From Metridium senile (Eukaryota; Cnidaria; Anthozoa; Actiniaria; Metridiidae): a stretch of 64,000 nt of DNA. The first letter of the stretch is position 1. The number at the start of each line of letters is the position of its first letter. The position numbers were made by a program, and so were the translations under genes. The notes below the pieces were generated by a model. It worked only from the letters and a program-made list of their open reading frames with translations. It had not been told where the DNA came from and searched no databases. The stretch covers positions 1 through 64,000 of the forward strand of contig CATKSA010000006.1 in NCBI GenBank assembly GCA_949775045.1. The letters are read 5' to 3'. Below are positions 8,911 to 21,555 of this stretch, one piece after another.

Positions 8911-11660
8911 GTAACGTTACCATGGGTGCAAAAGGGAAAAACGATCCCTGATGTAACCTTTGTTCATAGGTGAACAAAGGTCCCTAATGTAACTTTGTGA
9001 TCCCTTTTGTAACCTTACCATGTGTGCAAAAGGGAAAAACGGTCCCTTATGTAACCTTTGTTCATAGGTGAACAAAGGTCCCTAATGTAACTTTGTGATC
9101 CCTTTTGTAACCTTACCATGGGTGCAAAAGGGAAAAACGATCCCTTATGTAACCTTTGTTCATAGGTGAACAAAGGTCCCTAATGTAACTTTGTGATCCC
9201 TTTTGTAACCTTACCATGTGTGCAAAAGGGAAAAACGATCCCTTATGTAACCTTTGTTCATAGGTGAACAAAGGTCCCTAATGTAACTTTGTGATCCCTT
9301 TTGTAACCTTACCATGTGTGCAAAAGGGAGAAATGATCCCTTATGTAACCTTTGTTCATAGGTGAACAAAGGTCCCTAATGTAACTTTGTGATCCCTTGT
9401 GTAACCTTACCATGTGTGCAAAAGGGAGAAACGATCCCTTATTTAACCTTTGTTCATAGGTGAACAAAGGTCCCTAATGTAACTTTATGATCCCTTTTGT
9501 AACCTTACCATGGGAGCAAAAGGGAAAAACGGTCCCTTATGTAACCTTTGTTCATAGGTGAACAAAGGTCCCTAATGTAACTTTGTGATCCCTTTTGTAA
9601 CCTTACCATGTGTGCAAAAGGGAAAAACGATCCCTTATGTAACCTTTGTTCATAGGTGAAAAAAGGTCCCTAATGTAACTTTGTGATCCCTTTTGTAACC
9701 TTACCATGTGTGCAAAAGGGAAAAACGATCCCTTATGTAACCTTTGTTCATAGGTGAACAAAGGTCCCTAATGTAACTTTGTGATCCCTTTTGTAACCTT
9801 ACCATGTGTGCAAAATGGAAAAACGATCCCTTATGTAACCTTTGTTCATAGGTGAACAAAGGTCCCTAATGTAACTTTGTGATCCCTTGTGTAACCTTAC
9901 CATGGTTGCAAAAGGGAAAAACGGTCCCTTATGTAACCTTTGTTCATAGGTGAACAAAGGTCCCTAATGTAACTTTATGATCCCTTTTGTAACCTTAGCA
10001 TGTGTGCAAAAGGGAAAAACGATCCCTTATGTAACCTTTGTTCATAGGTGAACAAAGGTCCCTAATGTAACTTTGTGATCCCTTTTGTAACCTTAACATG
10101 TGTGCAAAAGGGAAAAACGATCCCTTATGTAACCTTTGTTCTTAGGTGAACAAAGGTCCCTAATGTAACTTTGTGATCCCTTTTGTAACGTTACCATGGG
10201 TGCAAAAGGGAAAAACGATCCCTGATGTAACCTTTGTTCATAGGTGAACAAAGGTCCCTAATGTAACTTTGTGATCCCTTTTGTAACCTTACCATGTGTG
10301 CAAAAGGGAAAAACGGTCCCTTATGTAACCTTTGTTCATAGGTGAACAAAGGTCCCTAATGTAACTTTGTGATCCCTTTTGTAACCTTACCATGGGTGCA
10401 AAAGGGAAAAACGATCCCTTATGTAACCTTTGTTCATAGGTGAACAAAGGTCCCTAATGTAACTTTGTGATCCCTTTTGTAACCTTACCATGGGTGCAAA
10501 AGGGAAAAACGATCCCTTATGTAACCTTTGTTCATAGGTAAACAAAGGTCCCTAATGTAACTTTGTGATCCCTTTTGTAACCTTACCATGTGTGCAAAAG
10601 GGAAAAACGATCCCTTATGTAACCTTTGTTCATAGGTGAACAAAGGTCCCTAATGTAACTTTGTGATCCCTTTTGTAACCTTACCATGTGTGCAAAAGGG
10701 AGAAATGATCCCTTATGTAACCTTTGTTCATAGGTGAACAAAGGTCCCTAATGTAACTTTGTGATCCCTTGTGTAACCTTACCATGTGTGCAAAAGGGAG
10801 AAACGATCCCTTATTTAACCTTTGTTCATAGGTGAACAAAGGTCCCTAATGTAACTTTATGATCCCTTTTGTAACCTTACCATGGGAGCAAAAGGGAAAA
10901 ACGGTCCCTTATGTAACCTTTGTTCATAGGTGAACAAAGGTCCCTAATGTAACTTTGTGATCCCTTTTGTAACCTTACCATGTGTGCAAAATGGAAAAAC
11001 GATCCCTTATGTAACCTTTGTTCATAGGTGAACAAAGGTCCCTAATGTAACTTTGTGATCCCTTTTGTAACCTTACCATGTGTGCAAAAGGGAAAAACGA
11101 TCCCTTATGTAACCTTTGTTCATAGGTGAACAAAGGTCCCTAATGTAACTTTGTGATCCCTTTTGTAACCTTACCATGTGTGCAAAAGGGAAAAACGATC
11201 CCTTATGTAACCTTTGTTCATAGGTGAAAAAAGGTCCCTAATGTAACTTTGTGATCCCTTTTGTAACCTTACCATGTGTGCAAAAGGGAAAAACGATCCC
11301 TTATGTAACCTTTGTTCATAGGTGAACAAAGGTCCCTAATGTAACTTTGTGATCCCTTTTGTAACCTTACCATGTGTGCAAAATGGAAAAACGATCCCTT
11401 ATGTAACCTTTGTTCATAGGTGAACAAAGGTCCCTAATGTAACTTTGTGATCCCTTGTGTAACCTTACCATGGTTGCAAAAGGGAAAAACGGTCCCTTAT
11501 GTAACCTTTGTTCATAGGTGAACAAAGGTCCCTAATGTAACTTTATGATCCCTTTTGTAACCTTAGCATGTGTGCAAAAGGGAAAAACGATCCCTTATGT
11601 AACCTTTGTTCATAGGTGAACAAAGGTCCCTAATGTAACTTTGTGATCCCTTTTGTAACG
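8911..11660. repeat. 13-monomer and 15-monomer higher-order units in tandem
   Basis: The GTAACGTTACC monomer with CCCTGATG begins a unit at 8911, 10185 and 11655, giving periods of 1,274 bp (13 monomers) and 1,470 bp (15 monomers). Both units share the order CGGTCCC, GGGTGC, GGAGAAATG, GTGTAACC/GGAGAAACG/TTATTT, GGGAGC, GTGAAAAAAGG, AAAATGG, GGTTGC, TAGCATG. The longer unit has extra monomers (one GGTAAAC and additional AAAATGG/common units), and the shorter ends with an AACATG monomer. This is a plain case of length variation between neighbouring higher-order units. Confidence 0.85.
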
Positions 11661-12349
11661 TTACCATGTGTGCAAAAGGGAAAAACGATCCCTGATGTAA
11701 CCTTTGTTCATAGGTGAACAAAGGTCCCTAATGTAACTTTGTGATCCCTTTTGTAACCTTACCATTTGTGCAAAAGGGAAAAACGATGCCTTATGTAACC
11801 TTTGTTCATAAGTGAACAAAGGTCCCTAATGTAACTTTGTGATCCCTTTTGTAACCTTACCATGGGTGCAAAAGGGAAAAACTATCCCTTATGTAACCTT
11901 TGTTCATAGGTGAACAAAGGTCCCTAATGTAACTTTGTGATCCCTTTTGTAACCTTACCATGGGTGCAAAAGGGAAAAACGTTCTTTTATGTAGCCTTTG
12001 TTCATAGGTAAACAAAGGTCCCTAATGTAACTTTGTGATCCCTTTTGTAACCTTACCATGGGTGCAAAAGGGAAAAACGTTCCCTTATGTAACCTTTGTT
12101 CATAGGTAAACAAAGGTCCCTAATGTAACTTTGTGATCCCTTTTGTAACCTTACCATGGGTGCAAAAGGGAAAAACGATCCCTTATGTAACCTTTGTTCA
12201 TAGGTGAAAAAAGGTCCCTAATGTAACTTTGTGATCCCTTTTGTAACCTTAACATGTGTGCAAAAGGGAAAAACGATCCCTTATGTAACCTTTGTTCATA
12301 GGTGAACAAAGGTCCCTAATGTAACTTTGTGATCCCTTTTGTAACCTTA

Positions 12350-14310
12350 CCATGTGTGCAAAAGGGTAAAACTATCCCTTATGTAACCTTTGTTCATAGG
12401 TGAACAAAGGTCCCTAATGTAACTTTGTGATCCCTTTTGTAACCTTACCATGTGTGCAAAAGGGAAAAACGATCCCTTATGTAACCTTTGTTCATAAGTG
12501 AACAAAGGTCCCTAATGTAACTTTGTGATCCCTTTTGTAACCTTACCATGGGTGCAAAAGGGAAAAACAATCCCTTATGTAACCTTTGTTCATAGGTGAA
12601 CAAAGGTCCCTAATGTAACTTTGTGATCCCTTTTGTAGCCTTACCATGGGTGCAAAAGGGAAAAACGGTCCCTTATGTAACCTTTGTTCATAGGTGAACA
12701 AAGGTCCCTAATGTAACTTTGTGATCCCTTTTGTAACCTTACCATGGGTGCAAAAGGGAAAAACGTTCCCTTATGTAACCTTTGTTCATAGGTGAACAAA
12801 GGTCCCTAATGTAACTTTGTGATCCCTTTTGTAACCTTACCATGTGTGCAAAAGGGAAAAACGATCCCTTATGTAACCTTTGTTCATAGGTGAACAAAGG
12901 TCCCTAATGTAACTTTGTGATCCCTTTTGTAACCTTAACATGTGTGCAAAAGGGAAAAACGATCCCTTATGTAACCTTTGTTCATAGGTGAACAAAGGTC
13001 CCTAATGTAACTTTGTGATCCCTTTTGTAACCTTACCATGTGTGCAAAAGGGAAAAACAATCCATTATGTAACCTTTGTTCTTAGGTGAACAAAGGACCC
13101 TAATGTAACTTTGTGATCCCTTTTGTAACCTTACCATGGGAGCAAAAGGGAAAAACGGTCCCTTATGTAACCTTTGTTCATAGGTGAACAAAGGTCCCTA
13201 ATGTAACTTTGTGATCCCTTTTGTAACCTTACCATGTGTGCAAAATGGAAAAACGATCCCTTATGTAACCTTTGTTCATAGGTGAAAAAAGGTCCCTAAT
13301 GTAACTTTGTGATCCCTTTTGTAACCTTACCATGTGTGCAAAAGGGAAAAACGGTCCCTTATGTAACCTTTGTTCATAGGTGAACAAAGGTCCCTAATGT
13401 AACTTTGTGATCCCTTTTGTAACCTTACCATGTGTGCAAAATGGAAAAACGATCCCTTATGTAACCTTTGTTCATAGGTGAACAAAGGTCTCTAATGTAA
13501 CTTTGTGATCCCTTGTGTAACCTTACCATGTGTGCAAAAGGGAGAAACGATCCCTTATTTAACCTTTGTTCATAGGTGAACAAAGGTCCCTAATGTAACT
13601 TTATGATCCCTTTTGTAACCTTAGCATGTGTGCAAAAGGGAAAAACGATCCCTTATGTAACCTTTGTTCATAGGTGAACAAAGGTCCCTAATGTAACTTT
13701 GTGATCCCTTTTGTAACGTTACCATGTGTGCAAAAGGGAAAAACGATCCCTGATGTAACCTTTGTTCATAGGTGAACAAAGGTCCCTAATGTAACTTTGT
13801 GATCCCTTTTGTAACCTTACCATGTGTGCAAAAGGGAGAAACGATCCCTTATGTAACCTTTGTTCATAGGTGAACAAAGGTCCCTAATGTAACTTTGTGA
13901 TCCCTTTTGTAACCTTACCATGGGTGCAAAAGGGTAAAACTATCCCTTATGTAACCTTTGTTCATAGGTGAACAAAGGTCCCTAATGTAACTTTGTGATC
14001 CCTTTTGTAACCTTAACATGTGTGCAAAAGGGAAAAACGATCCCTTATGTAACCTTTGTTCATAGGTGAACAAAGGTCCCTAATGTAACTTTGTGATCCC
14101 TTTTGTAACCTTACCATGTGTGCAAAAGGGAAAAACGATCCATTATGTAACCTTTGTTCTTAGGTGAACAAAGGACCCTAATGTAACTTTGTGATCCCTT
14201 TTGTAACCTTACCATGGGAGCAAAAGGGAAAAACGGTCCCTTATGTAACCTTTGTTCATAGGTGAACAAAGGTCCCTAATGTAACTTTGTGATCCCTTTT
14301 GTAACCTTAC
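12350..14310. repeat. Mosaic segment with GGGTAAAACTATCCC monomers
   Basis: This segment holds the variant monomer with GGGTAAAACTATCCC at about 12365 (in a GTGTGC background) and 13930 (in a GGGTGC background). The second is preceded by GTTACC/CTGATG and GGAGAAACG units and followed by AACATG, CCATT/TTCTTAGG/GGACCC and GGGAGC units. The same ordered run is found about 45 kb away at 58.9-60.9 kb, so the two regions are related by copying despite their distance. Confidence 0.7.
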
Positions 14311-15400
14311 CATGTGTGTAAAAGGGAGAAACGATCCCTTATGTAACCTTTGTTCATAAGTGAACAAAGGTCCCTAATGTAACTTTGTGATCCCTTTTGT
14401 AACCTTACCATGTGTGCAAAAAGGAAAAACGATCCCTTATGTAACCTTTGTTCATAGGTGAACAAAGGTCCCTAATGTAACTTTGTGATCCCTTTTGTAA
14501 CCTTACCATGTGTGTAAAAGGGAGAAACGATCCATTATGTAACCTTTGTTCATAAGTGAACAAAGGTCCCTAATGTAACTTTGTGATACCTTTTGTAACC
14601 TTACCATGGGTGCAAAAGGGAAAAACAATCCCTTATGTAATCTTTGTTCATAGGTGAACAAAGGTCCCTAATGTAACTTTGTGATCCCTTTTGTAACCTT
14701 ACCATGGGTGCAAAAGGGAAAAACGTTCTTTTATGTAGCCTTTGTTCATAGGTAAACAAAGGTCCCTAATGTAACTTTGTGATCCTTTTTGTAACCTTAC
14801 CATGGGTGCAAAAGGGAAAAACGTTCCCTTATGTAACCTTTGTTCATAGGTAAACAAAGGTCCCTAATGTAACTTTGTGATCCCTTTTGTAACCTTACCA
14901 TGTGTGCAAAAGGGAAAAACGATCCCTTATGTAACCTTTGTTCATAGGAGAACAAAGGTCCCTAATGTAACTTTGTGATCCCTTTTGTAACCTTACCATG
15001 TGTGCAAAAAGGAAAAACGATCCCTTATGTAACCTTTGTTCATAGGTGAACAAAGGTCCCTAATGTAACTTTGTGATCCCTTTTGTAACCTTACCATGTG
15101 TGTAAAAGGGAGAAACGATCCCTTATGTAACCTTTGTTCATAAGTGAACAAAGGTCCCTAATGTAACTTTGTGATCCCTTTTGTAACCTTACCATGTGTG
15201 CAAAAAGGAAAAACGATCCCTTATGTAACCTTTGTTCATAGGTGAACAAAGGTCCCTAATGTAACTTTGTGATCCCTTTTGTAACCTTACCATGTGTGTA
15301 AAAGGGAGAAACGATCCCTTATGTAACCTTTGTTCATAAGTGAACAAAGGTCCCTAATGTAACTTTGTGATACCTTTTGTAACCTTACCATGGGTGCAAA
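14307..15400. repeat. Alternating dimer block (196-bp period)
   Basis: Two variant monomers alternate here: one with GTGTGTAAAAGGGAGAAACG and CATAAGTG, and one with GTGCAAAAAGGAAAAACG. The first type lies at 14311, 14507, 15095 and 15291, that is 196 bp apart within each pair and 784 bp between pairs. The companion changes GATACC (about 14585 and 15371) and TGTAATCTTTG (about 14637 and 15421) are also 784-786 bp apart. The intervening part carries the CTTTTATGTAGCC monomer (14731). These markers were not seen elsewhere in the window. Confidence 0.82.
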
Positions 15401-16279
15401 AGGGAAAAACAATCCCTTATGTAATCTTTGTTCATAGGTGAACAAAGGTCCCTAATGTAACTTTGTGATCCCTTTTGTAACCTTACCATGGGTGCAAAAG
15501 GGAAAAACGATCCCTTATGTAACCTTTGTTCATAGGTGAACAAAGGTCCCTAATGTAACTTTGTGATCCCTTTTGTAACCTTAACATGTGTGCAAAAGGG
15601 AAAAACGATCCCTTATGTAACCTTTGTTCATAGGTGAACAAAGGTCCCTAATGTAACTTTGTGATCCCTTTTGTAACCTTACCATGTGTGCAAAAGGGAA
15701 AAACGATCCCTTATGTAACCTTTGTTCATAGGTGAACAAAGGTCCCTAATGTAACTTTGTGATCCCTTTTGTAACCTTACCATGTGTGCAAAAGGGAGAA
15801 ACGATCCCTTATGTAAACTTTGTTCATAGGTGAACAAAGGTCCCTAATGTAACTTTGTGATCCCTTGTGTAACCTTACCATGTGTGCAAAAGGGAGAAAC
15901 GATCCTTTATTTAACGTTTGTTCATAGGTGAACAAAGGTCCCTAATGTAACTTTATGATCCCTTTTGTAACCTTACCATGTGTGCAAAAGGGAAAAACGA
16001 TCCCTTATGTAACCTTTGTTCATAGGTGAACAAAGGTCCCTAATGTAACTTTGTGATCCCTTTTGTAACCTTACCATTTGTGCAAAAGGGAAAAACGATT
16101 CCTTATTTAACCTTTGTTCATAGGTGAACAAAGGTCCCTAATGTAACTTTGTGATCCCTTTTGTAACGTTACCATGTGTGCAAAAGGGAAAAACGATCCC
16201 TTATGTAACCTTTCTTCATAGGTGAACAAAGGTCCCTAATGTAACTTTGTGATCCCTTTTGTAACTTTACCATGTGTGC

Positions 16280-16560
16280 AAAAGGGAAAAACGATCCCTT
16301 ATGTAACCTTTGTTCATAGGTGAAAAAAGGTCGCTAATGTAACTTTGTGATCCCTTTTGTAACCTTACCATGTGTGCAAAAGGGAAAAACGATCCCTTAT
16401 GTAACCTTTGTTCATTGGTAAAAAAGGTCCCTAATGTAACTTTGTGATCCCTTTTGTAACATTAACATGTGTGCAAAAGGGAAAAACGATCCCTTATGTA
16501 ACCTTTGTTCATAGGTGAACAAAGGTCCCTAATGTAACTTTGTGATCCCTTTTGTAACCT
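16280..16560. repeat. Three-monomer cassette GTCGCT / CATTGG / ATTAAC
   Basis: Three consecutive monomers carry, in order, GTGAAAAAAGGTCGCT, then CATTGGTAAAAAAGG (a 97-bp unit), then AACATTAACATG at the next junction. The CATTGG unit is seen near 1225, 3576, 16411, 18761, 19644, 21211, 21798, 23658, 24931, 25713 and 26398, usually with both partners; near 23658 the ATTAAC monomer is displaced by one inserted unit. Four more CATTGG units near 46391, 48154, 49915 and 50601 lack these partners. The cassette marks a block lineage that dominates 16-27 kb. Confidence 0.85.
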
Positions 16561-17000
16561 TACCATGTGTGCAAAAGGGAAAAACAATCCATTATGTAAC
16601 CTTTGTTCATAGGAGAACAAAGGTCCCTAATGTAACTTTGTGATCCCTTTTGTAACCTTACCATGTGTGCAAAAGGGAGAAACGATCCCTTATGTAACCT
16701 TTGTTCATAGGTGAACAAAGGTCCCTAATGTAACTTTGTGATCCCTTGTGTAACCTTACCATGTGTGCAAAAGGGAGAAACGATCCCTTATTTAACCTTT
16801 GTTCATAGGTGAACAAAGGTCCCTAATGTAACTTTGTGATCCCTTTTGTAACCTTACCATGTGTGCAAAAGGGAAAAACGATCCCTTATGTAAGCTTTGT
16901 TCTTAGGTGAACAAAGGTCCCTAATGTAACTTTGTGATCCCTGTTGTAACCTTACAATGGGTGCAAAAGGGAAAAACGGTCCCTTATGTAACCTTTGTTC
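16556..17000. repeat. Distant copy of the 99-540 segment
   Basis: The combination CAATCCATT with CATAGGAGAAC in one monomer occurs here (about 16585) and at about 124, and was not seen elsewhere. It is followed in both places by GGAGAAACG, GTGTAACC, GGAGAAACG/TTATTT, GTAAGCTTTG/TTCTTAGG and ACAATGGG/CGGTCCC monomers. The spacing is 16,461 bp (168 monomers less 3 bases). The match ends where the first copy has TTTATTCATAAGTG and this one TTTGTTCATAGGTG. Confidence 0.72.
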
Positions 17001-17419
17001 ATAGGTGAACAAAGGTCCCTAATGTAACTTTGTGATCCCTTTTGTAACCTTACCATGTGTGCAAAAGGGAAAAACAATCCATTATGTAACCTTTGTTCTT
17101 AGGTGAACAAAGGTTTCTAATGTAACTTTGTGATCCCTTTTGTAACCTTACCATGGTTGCAAAAGGGAAAAACGGTCCCTTATGTAACCTTTGTTCATAG
17201 GTGAACAAAGGTCCCTAATGTAACTTTGTGATCCCTTTTGTAACCTTACTGTCTGTGCAAAATGGAAAAACGATCCCTTATGTAACCTTTGTTCATAGGT
17301 GAACAAAGGTCCCTAATGTAACTTTGTGATCCCTTTTGTAACCTTACCATGTGTGCAAAAGGGAAAAACGATCCCTTATGTAACCTTTGTTCATAGGTGA
17401 ACAAAGGTCCCTAATGTAA

Positions 17420-20400
17420 CTTTGTGATCCCTTTTGTAACATTAACATGTGTGCAAAAGGGAAAAACGATCCCTTATGTAACCTTTGTTCATAGGTGAAC
17501 AAAGGTCCCTAATGTAACTTTGTGATCCCTTTTGTAACCTTACCATGTGTGCAAAAGGGAAAAACGATCCCTTATGTAACCTTTGTTCATAGGAGAACAA
17601 AGGTCCCTAATGTAACTTTGTGATCCCTTTTGTAACCTTACCATGTGTGCAAAATGGAAAAACGATCCCTTATGTAACCTTTGTTCATAGGTGAACAAAG
17701 GTCCCTAATGTAACTTTGTGATCCCTTTTGTAACCTTACCATGTGTGCAAAAGGGAAAAACGATCCCTTATGTAACCTTTGTTCATAGGTGAACAAAGGT
17801 CCCTAATGTAACTTTGTGATCCCTTTTGTAACCTTACCATGTGTGCAAAAGGGAAAAACGATCCCTTATGTAACCTTTGTTCATAGGTGAACAAAGGTCC
17901 CTAATGTAACTTTGTGATCCCTTTTGTAACCATACCATGTGTGCAAAAGGGAGAAACGATCCCTTATGTAACCTTTGTTCATAGGTGAACAAAGGTCCCT
18001 AATGTAACTTTGTGATACCTTGTGTAACCTTACCATGTGTGCAAAAGGGAGAAACGATCCCTTATTTAACCTTTGTTCATAGGTGAACAAAGGTCCCTAA
18101 TGTAACTTTGTGATCCCTTTTGTAACCTTACCATGTGTGCAAAAGGGAAAAACGATCCCTTATGTAAGCTTTGTTCTTAGGTGAACAAAGGTCCCTAATG
18201 TAACTTTGTGATCCCTTTTGTAACCTTACAATGGGTGCAAAAGGGAAAAACGGTCCCTTATATAACCTTTGTTCATAGGTGAACAAAGGTCCCTAATGTA
18301 ACTTTGTGATCCCTTTTGTAACCTTACCATGGGTGCAAAAGGGAAAAACGGTCCCTTATGTAACCTTTGTTCATAGGTGAACAAAGGTCCCTAATGTAAC
18401 TTTGTGATCCCTTTTGTAACCTTACCATGTGTGCAAAAGGGAAAAACAATCCCTTATGTAAGCTTTGTTCATAGGTGAACAAAGGTCCCTAATGTAACTT
18501 TGTGATCCCTTTTGTAACCTTACCATGTGTGCAAAAGGGAAAAACGATCCCTTATGTAACCTTTGTTCATAGGTGAACAAAGGTCCCTAATGTAACTTTG
18601 TGATCCCTTTTGTAACCTTACCATGTGTGCAAAAGGGAAAAACGATCCCTTATGTAACCTTTGTTCATAGGTGAAAAAAGGTCGCTAATGTAACTTTGTG
18701 ATCCCTTTTGTAACCTTACCATGTGTGAAAAGGGAAAAACGATCCCTTATGTAACCTTTGTTCATTGGTAAAAAAGGTCCCTAATGTAACTTTGTGATCC
18801 CTTTTGTAACATTAACATGTGTGCAAAAGGGAAAAACGATCCCTTATGTAACCTTTGTTCATAGGTGAACAAAGGTCCCTAATGTAACTTTGTGATCCCT
18901 TTTGTAACCTTACCATGTGTGCAAAAGGGAAAAACGATCCCTTATGTAACCTTTGTTCATAGGAGAACAAAGGTCCCTAATGTAACTTTGTGATCCCTTT
19001 TGTAACCTTACCATGTGTGCAAAAGGGAGAAACGATCCCTTATGTAACCTTTGTTCATAGGTGAACAAAGGTCCCTAATGTAACTTTGTGATCCCTTGTG
19101 TAACCTTACCATGTGTGCAAAAGGGAGAAACGATCCCTTATTTAACCTTTGTTCATAGGTGAACAAAGGTCCCTAATGTAACTTTGTGATCCCTTTTGTA
19201 ACCTTACCATGTGTGCAAAAGGGAAAAACGATCCCTTATGTAAGCTTTGTTCTTAGGTGAACAAAGGTCCCTAATGTAACTTTGTGATCCCTTTTGTAAC
19301 CTTACAATGGGTGCAAAAGGGAAAAACGGTCCCTTATGTAACCTTTGTTCATAGGTGAACAAAGGTCCCTAATGTAACTTTGTGATCCCTTTTGTAACCT
19401 TACCATGGGTGCAAAAGGGAAAAACGGTCCCTTATGTAACCTTTGTTCATAGGTGAACAAAGGTCCCTAATGTAACTTTGTGATCCCTTTTGTAACCTTA
19501 CCATGTGTGCAAAAGGGAAAAACGATCCCTTATGTAACCTTTGTTCATAGGTGAAAAAAGGTCGCTAATGTAACTTTGTGATCCCTTTTGTAACCTTACC
19601 ATGTGTGCAAAAGGGAAAAACGATCCCTTATGTAACCTTTGTTCATTGGTAAAAAAGGTCCCTAATGTAACTTTGTGATCCCTTTTGTAACATTAACATG
19701 TGTGCAAAAGGGAAAAACGATCCCTTATGTAACCTTTGTTCATAGGTGAACAAAGGTCCCTAATGTAACTTTGTGATCCCTTTTGTAACCTTACCATGTG
19801 TGCAAAAGGGAAAAACGATCCCTTATGTAACCTTTGTTCATAGGAGAACAAAGGTCCCTAATGTAACTTTGTGATCCCTTTTGTAACCTTACCATGTGTG
19901 CAAAATGGAAAAACGATCCCTTATGTAACCTTTGTTCATAGGTGAACAAAGGTCCCTAATGTAACTTTGTGATCCCTTTTGTAACCTTACCATGTGTGCA
20001 AAAGGGAAAAACGATCCCTTATGTAACCTTTGTTCATAGGTGAACAAAGGTCCCTAATGTAACTTTGTGATCCCTTTTGTAACCTTACCATGTGTGCAAA
20101 AGGGAAAAACGATCCCTTATGTAACCTTTGTTCATAGGTGAACAAAGGTCCCTAATGTAACTTTGTGATCCCTTTTGTAACCATACCATGTGTGCAAAAG
20201 GGAGAAACGATCCCTTATGTAACCTTTGTTCATAGGTGAACAAAGGTCCCTAATGTAACTTTGTGATACCTTGTGTAACCTTACCATGTGTGCAAAAGGG
20301 AGAAACGATCCCTTATTTAACCTTTGTTCATAGGTGAACAAAGGTCCCTAATGTAACTTTGTGATCCCTTTTGTAACCTTACCATGTGTGCAAAAGGGAA

Positions 20401-20711
20401 AAACGATCCCTTATGTAAGCTTTGTTCTTAGGTGAACAAAGGTCCCTAATGTAACTTTGTGATCCCTTTTGTAACCTTACAATGGGTGCAAAAGGGAAAA
20501 ACGGTCCCTTATGTAACCTTTGTTCATAGGTGAACAAAGGTCCCTAATGTAACTTTGTGATCCCTTTTGTAACCTTACCATGGGTGCAAAAGGGAAAAAC
20601 GGTCTCTTATGTAACCTTTGTTCATAGGTGAACAAAGGTCCCTAATGTAACTTTGTGATCCCTTTTGTAACCTTACCATGTGTGCAAAAGGGAAAAACAA
20701 TCCATTATGTA
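17420..20711. repeat. Block pair at 2,251-bp offset
   Basis: About 17420-18460 matches about 19671-20711 at an offset of 2,251 bp (23 monomers less 3 bases). Shared rare markers are ATTAACATG, CATAGGAGAAC, AAAATGG, CCATACCATG, GATACCTTGTG, GTAAGCTTTG and ACAATGGG in that order. The copies differ at TATAACC (about 18260) against TGTAACC. They diverge at the right edge, where one continues with CAATCCCTTATGTAAGC and the other with CAATCCATT. Confidence 0.83.
17671..19505. repeat. Segmental copy 1 of the 22.6-24.5 kb block
   Basis: From about 17671 to 18810 this segment matches 22566-23705 at an offset of 4,895 bp, sharing the private changes CCATACCATG, TTATATAACC and the single-base deletion TGTGAAAAGGG. 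After one extra monomer in the distal copy the match resumes at an offset of 4,993 bp up to about 19505/24495. The extra unit carries GTAACTTTTGTTC, a change not seen in the proximal copy. Confidence 0.85.
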
Positions 20712-20771
20712 ACCTTTGTTCTTAGGTGAACAAAGGTCCCTAATGTAACTTTGTGATCCCTTTTGTAACCT

Positions 20772-21555
20772 TACCATGGTTGCAAAAGGGAAAAACGGTC
20801 CCTTATGTAACCTTTGTTCATAGGTGAACAAAGGTCCCTAATATAACTTTGTGATCCCTTTTGTAACCTTACTATGTGTGCAAAATGGAAAAACGATCCC
20901 TTATGTAACCTTTGTTCATAGGTGAACAAAGGTCCCTAATGTAGCTTTGTGATCCCTTTTGTAACCTTACCATGTGTGCAAAAGGGAAAAACGATCCCTT
21001 ATGTAACCTTTGTTCATAGGTGAACAAAGGTCCCTAATGTAACTTTGTGATCCCTTTTGTAACCTTACCATGTGTGCAAAAGGGAGAAACGATCCCTTAT
21101 GTAACCTTTGTTCATAGGTGAAAAAAGGTCGCTAATGTAACTTTGTGATCACTTTTGTAACCTTACCATGTGTGCAAAAGGGAAAAACGATCCCTTATGT
21201 AACCTTTGTTCATTGGTAAAAAAGGTCCCTAATGTAACTTTGTGATCCCTTTTGTAACATTAACATGTGTGCAAAAGGGAAAAACGATCCCTTATGTAAC
21301 CTTTGTTCTTAGGTGAACAAAGGTCCCTAATGTAACTTTGTGATCCCTTTTGTAACCTTACCATGTGTGCAAAAGGGAAAAACAATCCATTATGTAACCT
21401 TTGTTCTTAGGTGAACAAAGGTCCCTAATGTAACTTTGTGATCCCTTTTGTAACCTTACCATGGGTGCAAAAGGTAAAAACGGTCCCTTATGTAACCTTT
21501 GTTCATAGGTGAACAAAGGTCCCTAATGTAACTTTGTGATCCCTTTTGTAACCTT
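20772..21555. repeat. 8-monomer block, copy A (about 783 bp)
   Basis: The order GGTTGC with CTAATATAAC, CTATGTGTGCAAAATGG with GTAGCTTTG, common, GGAGAAACG with GGTCGCT and GATCACTTTTG, CATTGG, ATTAAC with TTCTTAGG, CAATCCATT, and AAAGGTAAAAACGG defines this block. The same eight monomers recur in two tandem copies from 24492. The spacing from here to the first of these is 3,720 bp. Confidence 0.87.
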
